Shown in pieces: positions 43,283 to 51,627 of a stretch of DNA of 57,270 nucleotides (its first letter is position 1; each line of letters begins with the position of its first letter). The position numbers and the translations under genes are program-made. Location of the stretch: the NCBI RefSeq assembly GCF_001552375.1, contig NZ_BCRB01000019.1, positions 1-57,270 of the forward strand, given 5' to 3'. Below the pieces are notes generated by a model, which saw nothing but the letters and a program-made list of their open reading frames with translations, was not told the origin of the DNA and made no database searches. The stretch is from Cellulomonas iranensis NBRC 101100 = JCM 18110 (GTDB lineage Bacteria > Actinomycetota > Actinomycetes > Actinomycetales > Cellulomonadaceae).

Positions 43283-43354
43283 GGCCGCGACGGTAGGCCG
43301 CTCGCCCCGCGCCCGGCACGCGGATTTCCGCGGTCCGCGGCCCGCGCTCGCGGG

Positions 43355-44182
43355 TCAGCCGCCGGCGTAGACCGGCCCGCCGGGCACCCCGAACGCCTCC
43401 TCGAGGGAGCCGACGCCCGCGCCGTGCAGGTACGCGGCCAGGTCGCGGCCGACCCACCGCAGGTGCCAGCCCTCGGGCGCGTAGCCCGTGACCTCGGTGT
43501 TCGCCTCGGTGTAGCGCACGACGAACCCGAACTCCCAGGCGTGCTCGGCGAGCCACGCGCCCTCGGCGGTCTGCGCGAAGCAGGACTGCAGGTCGCAGCC
43601 CGGCTGCGTGCCCGAGCCGAGGTCGACCGCGAGCCCGGTCTGGTGCTCGGAGAACCCCGGCCGGGCCGAGTACCGCTCGGCGTGCTCGAACCCGCGACGG
43701 GCCTCGATGGCCGCACGGGTCGCCGCCTGGTCCCGGTACGACCGGTACCCCGAGAGGACCCCGAGGCGCGCGCCGGCGGGTGCGGCGGCCTCGACCATCG
43801 CCGCGAGGTCGGGCGCGACGTCGGCGCGCAGCTGCACGCCGGGCGCGACGTCGACCAGGTCGGGCGGCACGTGCTCGGCGGGGACCGGGTGCTGCTTGTT
43901 GACGACGACCCAGGGGCTGGTCGGGTCGGTCGTGGAGTGGCGCGTGAGGTCGAACGCCGGTGCGGACGGCTCGGGCGCAGGGGCGGGCGCCTCGGGCGTC
44001 GGGTCGGCCGGCGTCGGGGCCGTCGTGGGCGCGGTGAGCACGCCCTCCCAGGACACGGTCGCGACGGCGGGCGGCGGCTCGGGGTCCGCACCCCACAGCC
44101 CCGCGGCCGCACCGACCCCCGCGACGAGCGCCGCGACGCCGAGCGGCACGCCCACGGCCCGCAGGACGGTCCGGCGCGTCAC
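43355..44182 (-). CDS. M15-family D,D-carboxypeptidase (VanY/DacB type), secreted
   Basis: 275 residues. An N-terminal Arg-rich/hydrophobic segment (TRRTVLRAVGVPLGVAALVA) acts as signal or anchor, a Pro/Thr/Ala linker follows to about residue 75, and the catalytic domain has VVNKQHPVPAEHVPPDL, SGYRSYRDQAA, the zinc motif SEHQTGLAVDLGS and EGWHLRWVG. It cleaves terminal D-Ala from wall peptides. The GTG overlaps the RNase gene stop as GTGA, an odd coupling of a wall enzyme to an RNase. Confidence 0.92.
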   Translation of the reverse strand: MTRRTVLRAVGVPLGVAALVAGVGAAAGLWGADPEPPPAVATVSWEGVLTAPTTAPTPADPTPEAPAPAPEPSAPAFDLTRHSTTDPTSPWVVVNKQHPVPAEHVPPDLVDVAPGVQLRADVAPDLAAMVEAAAPAGARLGVLSGYRSYRDQAATRAAIEARRGFEHAERYSARPGFSEHQTGLAVDLGSGTQPGCDLQSCFAQTAEGAWLAEHAWEFGFVVRYTEANTEVTGYAPEGWHLRWVGRDLAAYLHGAGVGSLEEAFGVPGGPVYAGG

Positions 44183-45663
44183 GGCGTCACGAACCGCACG
44201 CGCCGCTGCGGCACCGAGACCTCGTCGAGCCGCGCGTCGAGCGCGCCGCCCAGCGGGAGCGGACCGTCGTGCGAGGTCACGCGCGCGACGACCGCGGGCT
44301 CGCGCAGCTGCAGCGCACCGCGTGCGCGGCCCTCGCGGGGCTCGTCCGCGTCGACGACGACGCCGGAGAACGTCGCGCCGACGTGCGGCGCGAGCACGAC
44401 CGCCTCGACGAGGTCGAGCACGCCGCGGTCGAAGGCGCCCAGGCGACGGCCGGCCGCGGACATCGTGGCCGGCAGGCCCGGCAGCGCGGCGGTCGCCCAG
44501 TCGGGGACGTCGCGGCCCGCGACCGCCGCGAGGCAGACCTCGGTGCCGTAGCGGTCGACCAGCCGCCGCAGCGGGGCGGTGACGTGCGCGTAGGGCGCGC
44601 GGATCGCGGCGTGCTCGGCCGCGTCGCCCGTGGGCGCGGCCACGTCGCCGCCGAACGCCGTGTACCCGGCGCCGCGGAACAGGGTCGTGGCCTCGTTGAG
44701 GAACGCGGCGTGCGGGCCGCGCCGCGAGTCGAGGGTCGGCAGCAGCTCGGCGTAGGGCACGGACTCGGGCCAGTCGATGCCGAGCGCGACGGCCGTGCGG
44801 CGCAGCCGGGCGACGTCGCGCGGGTCCGCGGGCGGCAGCGTCCGCAGCACGCCGACGCCCGTGTCGAGCATGATCCGCGCGGCGACGACGCCCGTGAGCA
44901 GCGAGACCTGCGCGTTCCAGCCCTCGACGGGCAGGGTCGCGCGGAACCGCAGGCCGTACGTGCCGTCGTCGGCGCGCACGACCTCCTGCTCGGGCACGTC
45001 GAGGGACGCGCCGCCCCGCGCGCGCTCGCGCTCCTCGCGCAGCCGGCCGACCGCGGCGACGCCCTGCAGCACGTCGTCGGCGGTGCCCGCGTCGAGGTCG
45101 CGCTGCACCTGGTCGTACGCGAGCTGGGCGCGGCTGCGCACGAGCGCGCGCTCGACGTGCACGTCGGTGGGCTCGCCGTCGGCGTCGAGGTCGACGCGCC
45201 ACAGCACGGCCGGGCGGTCCTGGTCGGCGAGCAGGCTCGCGGCACCCTCCGACAGCACGGCCGGGTGCAGCGGCACGCGCCCGTCGGGGCTGTAGCAGGT
45301 CAGGCCGCAGCGGTGCGTCTCGGCGTCGAGCGGCCCGCCGGGCACGACGAACGCCGCGACGTCCGCGATCGCGTAGTGCACGCGCCAGCCCGCGCCGTGG
45401 CGCGCGACGTGCACGGCCTGGTCGAGGTCGGTCGAGCCCGCGGGGTCGATCGTGACGAGCGGCAGGTCGGTGCGGTCGGCGCGGTCCCCGGGCGCGTGGC
45501 CGCCGGCCGGCAGCGCACGCGCGGCGTCCGCCGCCTCGGCGAGCGCGGCCGGCGGGTAGGTCACGGGCAGCTCGACCTCGGCGCGCAGGGCCGCGAGCCC
45601 GGCAGCGACGGTGGTCGTGTCGTCGACGACGGGGGCGGGCAGACGGACGGGACGGCCGGGCAC
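44179..45663 (-). CDS. RNB-domain 3'-5' exoribonuclease
   Basis: 494 residues. The RNB catalytic core contains TIDPAGSTDLDQAVHV with the metal-binding aspartates, HYAIADVAAFV, GLTCYSPDGRVPLHP and AYAHVTAPLRRLVDRYG. Compared with RNase II/R it has no clear N-terminal cold-shock domains and only a short C-terminal beta region, which fits the actinobacterial short RNB class. The GTG is leaderless, with TACAGT (complement of 45671-45676) 7 nt before it. It is translationally coupled to the M15 peptidase. Confidence 0.92.
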   Translation of the reverse strand: MPGRPVRLPAPVVDDTTTVAAGLAALRAEVELPVTYPPAALAEAADAARALPAGGHAPGDRADRTDLPLVTIDPAGSTDLDQAVHVARHGAGWRVHYAIADVAAFVVPGGPLDAETHRCGLTCYSPDGRVPLHPAVLSEGAASLLADQDRPAVLWRVDLDADGEPTDVHVERALVRSRAQLAYDQVQRDLDAGTADDVLQGVAAVGRLREERERARGGASLDVPEQEVVRADDGTYGLRFRATLPVEGWNAQVSLLTGVVAARIMLDTGVGVLRTLPPADPRDVARLRRTAVALGIDWPESVPYAELLPTLDSRRGPHAAFLNEATTLFRGAGYTAFGGDVAAPTGDAAEHAAIRAPYAHVTAPLRRLVDRYGTEVCLAAVAGRDVPDWATAALPGLPATMSAAGRRLGAFDRGVLDLVEAVVLAPHVGATFSGVVVDADEPREGRARGALQLREPAVVARVTSHDGPLPLGGALDARLDEVSVPQRRVRFVTP

Positions 45664-45748
45664 GGGGACGACTGTAGGCGCCCCCGGCGGCCGCCCGCCC
45701 GGCGGGAGCGGGGCGCGCGACGGCCCCGCCCCCGCCGGGGCGCGAGCC

Positions 45749-46489
45749 TCAGCCGGCCGCCCGGCGGGCGACCGCGGCGACGACGTCGGCGAGGTCCGCC
45801 GGGCGGCTCCACATGGGCCAGTGCCCCGTGGGAAGGTCGACGACGTCGACGTGCCGCAGCCCGGCGACCTCGGCGAACATCGGGTGCCCGGCGTCCGCGA
45901 GCTCGCGGACCTGGGCGCCGGTGATCGAGCAGCACACGAGGGTCGTGGGCACGTCGAGGCGGCGCGGGTCGGTCAGCTCGACGGCCTGCGTCAGGACGGG
46001 CCCGGGCTCGGGGACGGCGCGGTCGCGGAACCGCGCGAGGGCGTCGGCGTCCAGCCCGTCGAGGCTGGCCTGCGCGCCGAGCGCGTCGAGGTCGGGCAGC
46101 GGGAGCTCGACGAGGTCGGCGGGGGCGCCGGGCGCGAAGACCGCGCCGGGCGCCGCCGGTCCGCTGTCGACCCACACGACGTGCGTCACGAGGTCGGGGT
46201 GACGGTCGAGCAGCACGCTGACGGGCGCGTTGGCGCCGCTGTGCGCGACGAGCACGACGGGGTGCCCCGCCCCGGCGGCGGCGCGCACGGCGTCCTCGAC
46301 GGCGGCGGTCTGGTCGTCGAGCGTGCGGGTCGCGCGGTCGGGGTCGTGCGGGTCGAGGCCGGGCAGCGTGAGGGCGGCGGTCGCGAGACCGGCGGCGTGC
46401 AGGTGGGTGACGACGTCGTCCCAGGCCCACGCGCCCAGCCAGTGGCCGGGGACGAGGACGACGGTCGGGGTGGTGTCGGGGGTGCTCAT
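45749..46489 (-). CDS. Alpha/beta-fold hydrolase
   Basis: 246 residues. Oxyanion region VLVPGHWLGAWAWDDVV, nucleophile elbow VLVAHSGANA (Ser), a cap region, and catalytic His in LPTGHWPMWSRP. This resembles the salicylate-esterase or EstC-like group of small hydrolases. The substrate is unknown. ATG 46489. It is divergent from the WYL regulator with 70 bp between them, where an inverted repeat lies, so the regulator probably controls it. Confidence 0.88.
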   Translation of the reverse strand: MSTPDTTPTVVLVPGHWLGAWAWDDVVTHLHAAGLATAALTLPGLDPHDPDRATRTLDDQTAAVEDAVRAAAGAGHPVVLVAHSGANAPVSVLLDRHPDLVTHVVWVDSGPAAPGAVFAPGAPADLVELPLPDLDALGAQASLDGLDADALARFRDRAVPEPGPVLTQAVELTDPRRLDVPTTLVCCSITGAQVRELADAGHPMFAEVAGLRHVDVVDLPTGHWPMWSRPADLADVVAAVARRAAG

Positions 46490-46513
46490 GCCTCGATCGT
46501 CGACCGGGGCCCG

Positions 46514-46553
46514 GACACCGTGGTGTCACCGTTTCCGGCACGATCTGTACCGT
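46514..46553. promoter_or_regulatory. Palindrome and leaderless promoter of the WYL regulator
   Basis: The inverted repeat GACACC-GT-GGTGTC (46514-46527) lies in the 70-bp divergent region, and TACCGT (46548-46553) ends 6 nt before the GTG of the regulator. The palindrome overlaps the expected -35 of the rightward promoter. Confidence 0.5.
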
Positions 46554-46559
46554 GGCCGG

Positions 46560-47288
46560 GTGAAGCGAGCCGAGCGCCTGCACGCGCTGTCCGAGATGCT
46601 GCGGCGCAGCGGTGCGCGCGGCTGCACCGCCGAGCGCCTGGCGGACGAGTTCGGGGTGTCGGTGCGCACCGTCAAGCGCGACGTCGCGGCGCTCGAGCGC
46701 AGCGGTGCACCCGTGTGGTCGCGGCCGGGTCCTGGCGGCGGCTACGGGCTCGCTGCCCGCGCGTCGCTGCCGCCCGTCAACCTCAGCCCGGCGCAGGCGG
46801 TCGCGCTGCTCGCGGCGGTCTCGGCCGCCCCGGACGCGCCGTACGCCGACCTGGCCGGCGCGGCCGTGCAGAAGGTGCTCGACGTGCTCGACCCGCGCAC
46901 GCGCGACCGCGCGATGCAGCTCGCCGAGCGCGTGTGGGTCGACGCCCCGCCGGTGCCGAGCCGCGCGGTCCGGTCGGCGCTCGAGCAGGCGATGGCCGAC
47001 CAGCACGTCGTGCGCATCGGCTACGCCGCGGGCGACGGCACGGTGTCCACGCGCGACGTCGAGCCCGTGCTGTTCGCGGCCGCGAACGGTTGGTGGTACC
47101 TCATCGGCTGGTGCCGCCTGCGCGACGCGATGCGCTGGTTCCGCCTGGACCGCGTGCACCGCGCGACCGTCACGACCGCCACGTGCAGCGGGCGCACCGT
47201 CGCCGAGGTCGGGGCGCCGCCGCCGCACGCACGGCCCGTGCACGGGCGGGCGCCGTCGCCGTCGCGCGCCGTCACGTCGCCCGGGTGA
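46560..47288 (+). CDS. WYL-domain (YafY-like) transcriptional regulator
   Basis: 242 residues. The N-terminal HTH (KRAERLHALSEMLRR, LADEFGVSVRTVKRDVAAL) is followed by WYL-domain sequence: RIGYAAGDGTVSTRDVEPV, ANGWWYLIGWCRLRDAMRWF, RLDRVHRATV. WYL domains bind nucleotides, nucleic acid or small ligands. A tail of about 30 residues is Pro/Arg/Ser-rich. The GTG is leaderless. It is divergent from the alpha/beta hydrolase, its most likely target. Confidence 0.9.
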   Translation: MKRAERLHALSEMLRRSGARGCTAERLADEFGVSVRTVKRDVAALERSGAPVWSRPGPGGGYGLAARASLPPVNLSPAQAVALLAAVSAAPDAPYADLAGAAVQKVLDVLDPRTRDRAMQLAERVWVDAPPVPSRAVRSALEQAMADQHVVRIGYAAGDGTVSTRDVEPVLFAAANGWWYLIGWCRLRDAMRWFRLDRVHRATVTTATCSGRTVAEVGAPPPHARPVHGRAPSPSRAVTSPG

Positions 47289-47359
47289 GGGGCCGGACCC
47301 TCCCGACCACGTCGAGCAGCAGCGCCTCCCGAGCGGCGAACGGGCGCCCGGTGCCCCGG

Positions 47360-48586
47360 TCAGGCGACCGGTCGGTCCAGGAGCCCCTCGGCCGTCACGT
47401 CCCCCACCACCACGACGCTCGGCGACCCGAGCCACGCCTCGGCGGCGCGCTGCGCGAGGGCGGCGAGCGGTGCGCGCACGACGCGCTGCCCGGGCAGGGT
47501 CGCGCGGGACACGACCGCGGCGGGCTGCGCGGGGTCGACGCCCGCCGCGAGGGCCTGCGCCGTGAGGCGGGGCAGGCCGGCCAGGCCCATGAGGACGACG
47601 ACCGTGACGTCGGGGGCGCGCAGCGCGGCCAGGTCGACGTCGGTGAGCGCGCCGTGGCCGTTGACGACGTGCAGGCGCGCGCTCGTGCCGCGGTGCGTCA
47701 CGGGGATGCCCGCCGCCTCGGCGGCGGCGACCGCGGACGTCACGCCGGGCACGACGCGCACGGGGACGCCCGCGGCGCGGCACGCGGCGACCTCCTCGCC
47801 GCCGCGTCCGAACAGGAACGGGTCGCCGCCCTTGAGCCGCACCACGCGGTGCCCGGCGAGCGCGTGCTCGACCAGCAGCGCGTCGATCTGCTCCTGCGGC
47901 ACGGTGTGCCGCCCGGGGGCCTTGCCGACGTGCACGACCGCGACGTCGTCGGCGAGCTCGTCGAGCACGGACGTCGGGCCGAGCCGGTCGGTGACGACCA
48001 CGTCGGCCTGCGCGAGCAGCGCCCGCGCGCGGACCGTCATGAGCGCGGGGTCGCCGGGCCCGCCGCCGACCAGCGCGACCTCGCCGGCGCGCAGCACGTC
48101 GTCGCCGCCGCTGCCGGGGCGCACCTCCCCCACGACGACGCCGCCCGCGGCGACGTGCGCGACGAGCCGGTCGCGCACCGCCACCGCGCGCCCCGGGTCG
48201 GGCGGGCCGTCGGTGAGCACGCCCAGGTGCAGGCCGGAGACGCGCGCGGCGGCGACCGTGCGGGCCGTGCCGCGCGACGCGTCGGACGCGACGACGCAGA
48301 ACACGCGCCGCTCGTGCGCCCACGCCGCGAGCGCCGCGTCGACGTCGGCGACGCCCGTGCACGCGTGCACGAACCACACGTCGTCGAGGTCCGCGGCGCG
48401 CACCTCACGGCGGTGCACCTCGACGGCGTCGCCGAGGTCGTCGACGCCCGCGCCCACGTCGGGGGCCACGAGCCGCACGTGCGCGCCCTCGGCGACGGCC
48501 GCGCGGGCGCGTCGCACGCCGACGGGCCCGGCCCCCGCGACGAGCACCGTGCGGCCCGTCAGGTCGAGCCCCGCGAGCAGGGTCAC
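47360..48586 (-). CDS. cysG: Siroheme synthase (precorrin-2 dehydrogenase and uroporphyrinogen-III methyltransferase)
   Basis: 408 residues, two parts. About 1-150 is a SirC-like NAD-binding precorrin-2 dehydrogenase (VLVAGAGPVGVRRARAAV, then FCVVASDASRGTART). About 160-400 is the SAM-dependent methyltransferase (VALVGGGPGDPALMTVRA, VVRLKGGDPFLFGRGGEE, PGVTSAVAAAEAAGIPVTHR). It is shorter than enteric CysG in the first half, and ferrochelation may need another protein. The GTG overlaps the nirD stop, so siroheme is made with the nitrite reductase that uses it. Confidence 0.93.
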   Translation of the reverse strand: MTLLAGLDLTGRTVLVAGAGPVGVRRARAAVAEGAHVRLVAPDVGAGVDDLGDAVEVHRREVRAADLDDVWFVHACTGVADVDAALAAWAHERRVFCVVASDASRGTARTVAAARVSGLHLGVLTDGPPDPGRAVAVRDRLVAHVAAGGVVVGEVRPGSGGDDVLRAGEVALVGGGPGDPALMTVRARALLAQADVVVTDRLGPTSVLDELADDVAVVHVGKAPGRHTVPQEQIDALLVEHALAGHRVVRLKGGDPFLFGRGGEEVAACRAAGVPVRVVPGVTSAVAAAEAAGIPVTHRGTSARLHVVNGHGALTDVDLAALRAPDVTVVVLMGLAGLPRLTAQALAAGVDPAQPAAVVSRATLPGQRVVRAPLAALAQRAAEAWLGSPSVVVVGDVTAEGLLDRPVA

Positions 48587-48927
48587 GGCAGGACCCGGAC
48601 GTCCTCGCCGTCGACGACCACGCGGTAGACCCGCAGGTCGACGGGGTCCTTGCCGACCGGGTCGAGGCACGCGCCCGTGCGCAGGTCCCACACCTGCTTG
48701 AGCAGGGGCGACGTGATGGTCGGGGCACCGGCGACGTCGCCGACGATGCCGCGGCTCAGCACGTTGGCGCCCGTGTACGGGTCGCGCTGCTGGACGGCCA
48801 GCACCTCGTCGGACGCGAGCCGGAACAGCGCGACCCGGTCCTCGCCCACGAGGGCGCCGGTGCCGCACTCGGGCAGCAGGTCGTCGACCGCGCACACGCG
48901 GACGCCCTCGGCGGGGACCGTGCTCAT
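48583..48927 (-). CDS. nirD: Nitrite reductase small subunit
   Basis: 114 residues, a Rieske-like NirD fold. It lacks the Rieske Cys/His ligands, as NirD proteins normally do: VCAVDDLLPECGTGALVG, VALFRLASDEVLAVQQRDPY, ITSPLLKQVWDLRTGACLD. The ATG overlaps the nirB stop as ATGA, and a GGAGGAGCG ribosome site lies inside the end of nirB. It completes the NADH-dependent cytoplasmic nitrite reductase. Confidence 0.94.
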   Translation of the reverse strand: MSTVPAEGVRVCAVDDLLPECGTGALVGEDRVALFRLASDEVLAVQQRDPYTGANVLSRGIVGDVAGAPTITSPLLKQVWDLRTGACLDPVGKDPVDLRVYRVVVDGEDVRVLP

Positions 48928-51506
48928 CGCTCCTCCTGGGTGCCGGCGGCACGCGCGGACAGCAGGTCGGGGTAGCCCTGCTCGTCGGGTCGGGCCGGGC
49001 GCGCCTGCCCGCGCACGGGCACGTACGACAGGTCGGTGTCGGTCGCGTCGGGCGCGTTGACGTACGGCGTGAAGCGCCGCAGCATCTCGGGGTCCTCGAG
49101 GGTCGCGCGCCACTCGTCGACGTACGCGCCGACGTGCCGCGCGACCTCGGCCTCGAGCTCGGCGCCGATGCCGTCGGCGTCGTCCACCAGGACGCGGCGC
49201 AGCGCGTCGATGCCGCCCGGGTAGGACGCGACCCACGGCGCGGTGCGCTGCAGACGGTCGGCGCTGCGCACGTACAGCGCGAGGAACCGGTCGATGACCT
49301 GGATCAGACGGTCGTCGTCGAGGTCCTCCGCGAGCAGGTCGGCGTGCCGGGGCGTGAAGCCGCCGTTGCCGCCGACGTACACGTTCCAGCCCTTCTCGGT
49401 CGCGATCACGCCGACGTCCTTGCCGCGGGCCTCGGCGCACTCGCGCGCGCAGCCCGAGACGCCGACCTTGAACTTGTGCGGCGCGCGCAGGCCGCGGTAC
49501 CGCAGCTCGAGGCGCACGGCCATGGTCGAGGAGTCCTGCACGCCGAACCGGCACCACGTCGACCCGACGCACGTCTTCACGGCGCGCAGCGACTTGCCGT
49601 ACGCCTGCCCGGACTCGAAGCCCGCGTCGACCAGGCGCCGCCAGATCTCCGGGAGCTGGTCCTGCCGCGCACCGAACATGCCGAGCCGCTGCGCGCCCGT
49701 GACGCGCGTGAACAGCCCGAAGTCGTGCGCGATCTGCGCGAACGCGAGCAGCTTCTCGGGCGTGACCTCGCCGCCGGGCATGCGCGGGACCACCGAGTAG
49801 GTGCCGTCCTTCTGCATGTTGCCCAGCAGGCGGTCGTTGGTGTCCTGCAGCGTGACCTGGTCGGGCTGCAGCACGTGCCCGATGCCCAGCGAGGACAGGA
49901 TCGACGCGACGACCGGCTTGCAGACCGCGCAGCCGCGGCCCTGCCCGTGCCGCGCGACGATCTCGGAGAACGTCCGCAGCCCCTCGGCGCGCACGAGCGC
50001 GTACAGCTCGGCGCGCGGCATGCCGAAGTGCTCGCACATGGCCTTCGAGACCGTGAACCCGGCCTTCTCGAGCGTGCCGTTGACGACCTTGGTGAGCAGC
50101 GGCACGCACGACCCGCAGACCGTGCCCGCGCGCGTGCAGGTCTTGACCTCGCCGACGCTGCGGCAGCCGTGCTCGGTGACGGCGGCGCGCACGGTGCCGA
50201 CCGACACGTGGGAGCACGAGCACAGCACGACGTCGTCGGGCAGGTCGGTCTGCACGGGCGCGGCACCGCCGGCGGGCGCGAGGAACGCCGACGGGTCGGC
50301 GCCCAGCGGCCGGCCCAGCAGCGGGCGCAGCTGCGAGTACAGCTCGATGTCGCCGACGAACACGCCGCCGAGCAGCACGCGCGCGTCGTCGGACACCACG
50401 AGCTTGCGGTAGGTGCGCGCGACCGGGTCGGCGAACGTCACCTCGAGCGCGCCGGGCGTCAGGCCGAGGACGTCGCCGAACGCCGCGGCGTCGACCCCGA
50501 CGCCCTTGAGCTTGGTGCCGTCCGCGGCCTTGGCGTAGACCGCGTCGCCGCCGAACAGCCGGTCGACGACGACGTCGGCCATCGCGTTGCCGGGGGCCAC
50601 CAGGCCGGCGCACTCGCCGTCGTGGCTCGCGACCTCGCCGATCGCCCAGACCGCCGGGTCCTCGGTGCGGCACGTGGGCCCGACCACGACGCCGCCGCGC
50701 TCGGCGACGGGCAGGCCGCCCTCGCGCGCGAGGCGGTCGCGCGGGCGGATGCCCGTGGAGTAGACGACGACGTCGGCCGGCAGCACCTCGCCGTCGGACA
50801 GCTCGAGGCCCGCGACCGTGCCCTCGTCCCCCGCGAGCACGCGGCTCGCCGCGGTCGACGTGCGGATCTCCATGCCGAGCTCGGTGACCAGGACGCGCAG
50901 CGCCTCGCCGCCGCCCGCGTCGAGCTGCACGGCCATGAGCCGGTCGGCGAACTCGACGACGGTCGGCGCGACGCCGAGCGTGCCGAGCGCGGCCGCGGCC
51001 TCCAGACCCAGCACGCCGCCGCCGACGACGACGCCCCGCAGCGGGCGCCCGAGCGCGGCGGCCCGGCCCTCGACCCACGTGCGCAGGTCGACCAGGTCGG
51101 CGAGCGTGCGGTAGCGCAGCACGCCGGGCAGGTCGGTGCCCTCGGCGCGCGGCACCCACGCCCACGAGCCCGTCGCCAGCACGAGCTGGTCGTACGGCTC
51201 GACGCGGCCCGACGCGGTGGTGACGGTCTGCGCGGCGCGGTCCAGCGCGACGACGCGGTCGCCCGTGACGAGCGTCGCGCGCGGGTCGTCCCACACGCTC
51301 GTGTCGAGCACGAGGTCCTCGGGGGTCCGACCGGCGAACACCTCGGACAGGTGCACGCGGTCGTAGGGGGCGTGCGGCTCGTCGCCGATCACCGTGAGGG
51401 TCCAGTCGCCGTCGCGGCGGCAGAGCTGCTCCGCGAACCGGTGCGCGACCATGCCCGCACCGACGACGACCACGCGGCCGGGGGCTGCCGCCAGGTCTGC
51501 TGTCAT
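48924..51506 (-). CDS. nirB: NADH-dependent nitrite reductase large subunit
   Basis: 860 residues. FAD/NADH module (VVVVGAGMVAHRFAEQL, GVVVGGGVLGLEAAAALG), BFD-like 2Fe-2S motifs (VLCSCSHVSVG, CTRAGTVCGSC, GCAVCKP), and siroheme/4Fe-4S domain with KTCVGSTWCRFG and VGVSGCARECAEARGKD. It reduces nitrite to ammonium in the cytoplasm, feeding glutamate dehydrogenase. ATG 51506; a longer frame to 51557 adds no family-like sequence. It is first in a nirB-nirD-cysG operon joined by 4-bp overlaps. No nitrate reductase or transporter is in the window. Confidence 0.96.
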   Translation of the reverse strand: MTADLAAAPGRVVVVGAGMVAHRFAEQLCRRDGDWTLTVIGDEPHAPYDRVHLSEVFAGRTPEDLVLDTSVWDDPRATLVTGDRVVALDRAAQTVTTASGRVEPYDQLVLATGSWAWVPRAEGTDLPGVLRYRTLADLVDLRTWVEGRAAALGRPLRGVVVGGGVLGLEAAAALGTLGVAPTVVEFADRLMAVQLDAGGGEALRVLVTELGMEIRTSTAASRVLAGDEGTVAGLELSDGEVLPADVVVYSTGIRPRDRLAREGGLPVAERGGVVVGPTCRTEDPAVWAIGEVASHDGECAGLVAPGNAMADVVVDRLFGGDAVYAKAADGTKLKGVGVDAAAFGDVLGLTPGALEVTFADPVARTYRKLVVSDDARVLLGGVFVGDIELYSQLRPLLGRPLGADPSAFLAPAGGAAPVQTDLPDDVVLCSCSHVSVGTVRAAVTEHGCRSVGEVKTCTRAGTVCGSCVPLLTKVVNGTLEKAGFTVSKAMCEHFGMPRAELYALVRAEGLRTFSEIVARHGQGRGCAVCKPVVASILSSLGIGHVLQPDQVTLQDTNDRLLGNMQKDGTYSVVPRMPGGEVTPEKLLAFAQIAHDFGLFTRVTGAQRLGMFGARQDQLPEIWRRLVDAGFESGQAYGKSLRAVKTCVGSTWCRFGVQDSSTMAVRLELRYRGLRAPHKFKVGVSGCARECAEARGKDVGVIATEKGWNVYVGGNGGFTPRHADLLAEDLDDDRLIQVIDRFLALYVRSADRLQRTAPWVASYPGGIDALRRVLVDDADGIGAELEAEVARHVGAYVDEWRATLEDPEMLRRFTPYVNAPDATDTDLSYVPVRGQARPARPDEQGYPDLLSARAAGTQEER

Positions 51507-51539
51507 GCCCCGAGTTTTCAACGGTCCGGCCGTGGGTAA

Positions 51540-51557
51540 GTGGGCCGAACGGCCCAC
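51540..51557. promoter_or_regulatory. Palindrome upstream of nirB
   Basis: GTGGGCC-GAAC-GGCCCAC is a perfect 7-bp inverted repeat centred 42 bp before the nirB start codon. It could be an operator or a short hairpin. No canonical GlnR box was recognised. Confidence 0.4.
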
Positions 51558-51588
51558 CGTACGGGCCGGGGGCGCGGGTGGGCCGCGG

Positions 51589-51619
51589 GCCCGGGCGCCG
51601 GGGGTACCGACGCCCGGGC
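51589..51619 (-). terminator. Terminator after the ABC binding-protein gene
   Basis: GCCCGGGCG (51589-51597) pairs with CGCCCGGGC (51611-51619) around a 13-nt loop, 8 bp past the stop of the leftward binding-protein gene and before nirB. Confidence 0.6.
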
Positions 51620-51627
51620 ACCCGCGA

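Noticed and set aside
51507..51560. GlnR box before nirB
   Set aside because: GTTGAAAAC on the reverse strand only partly fits the GTNAC-N6-GAAAC form; not strong enough to call.
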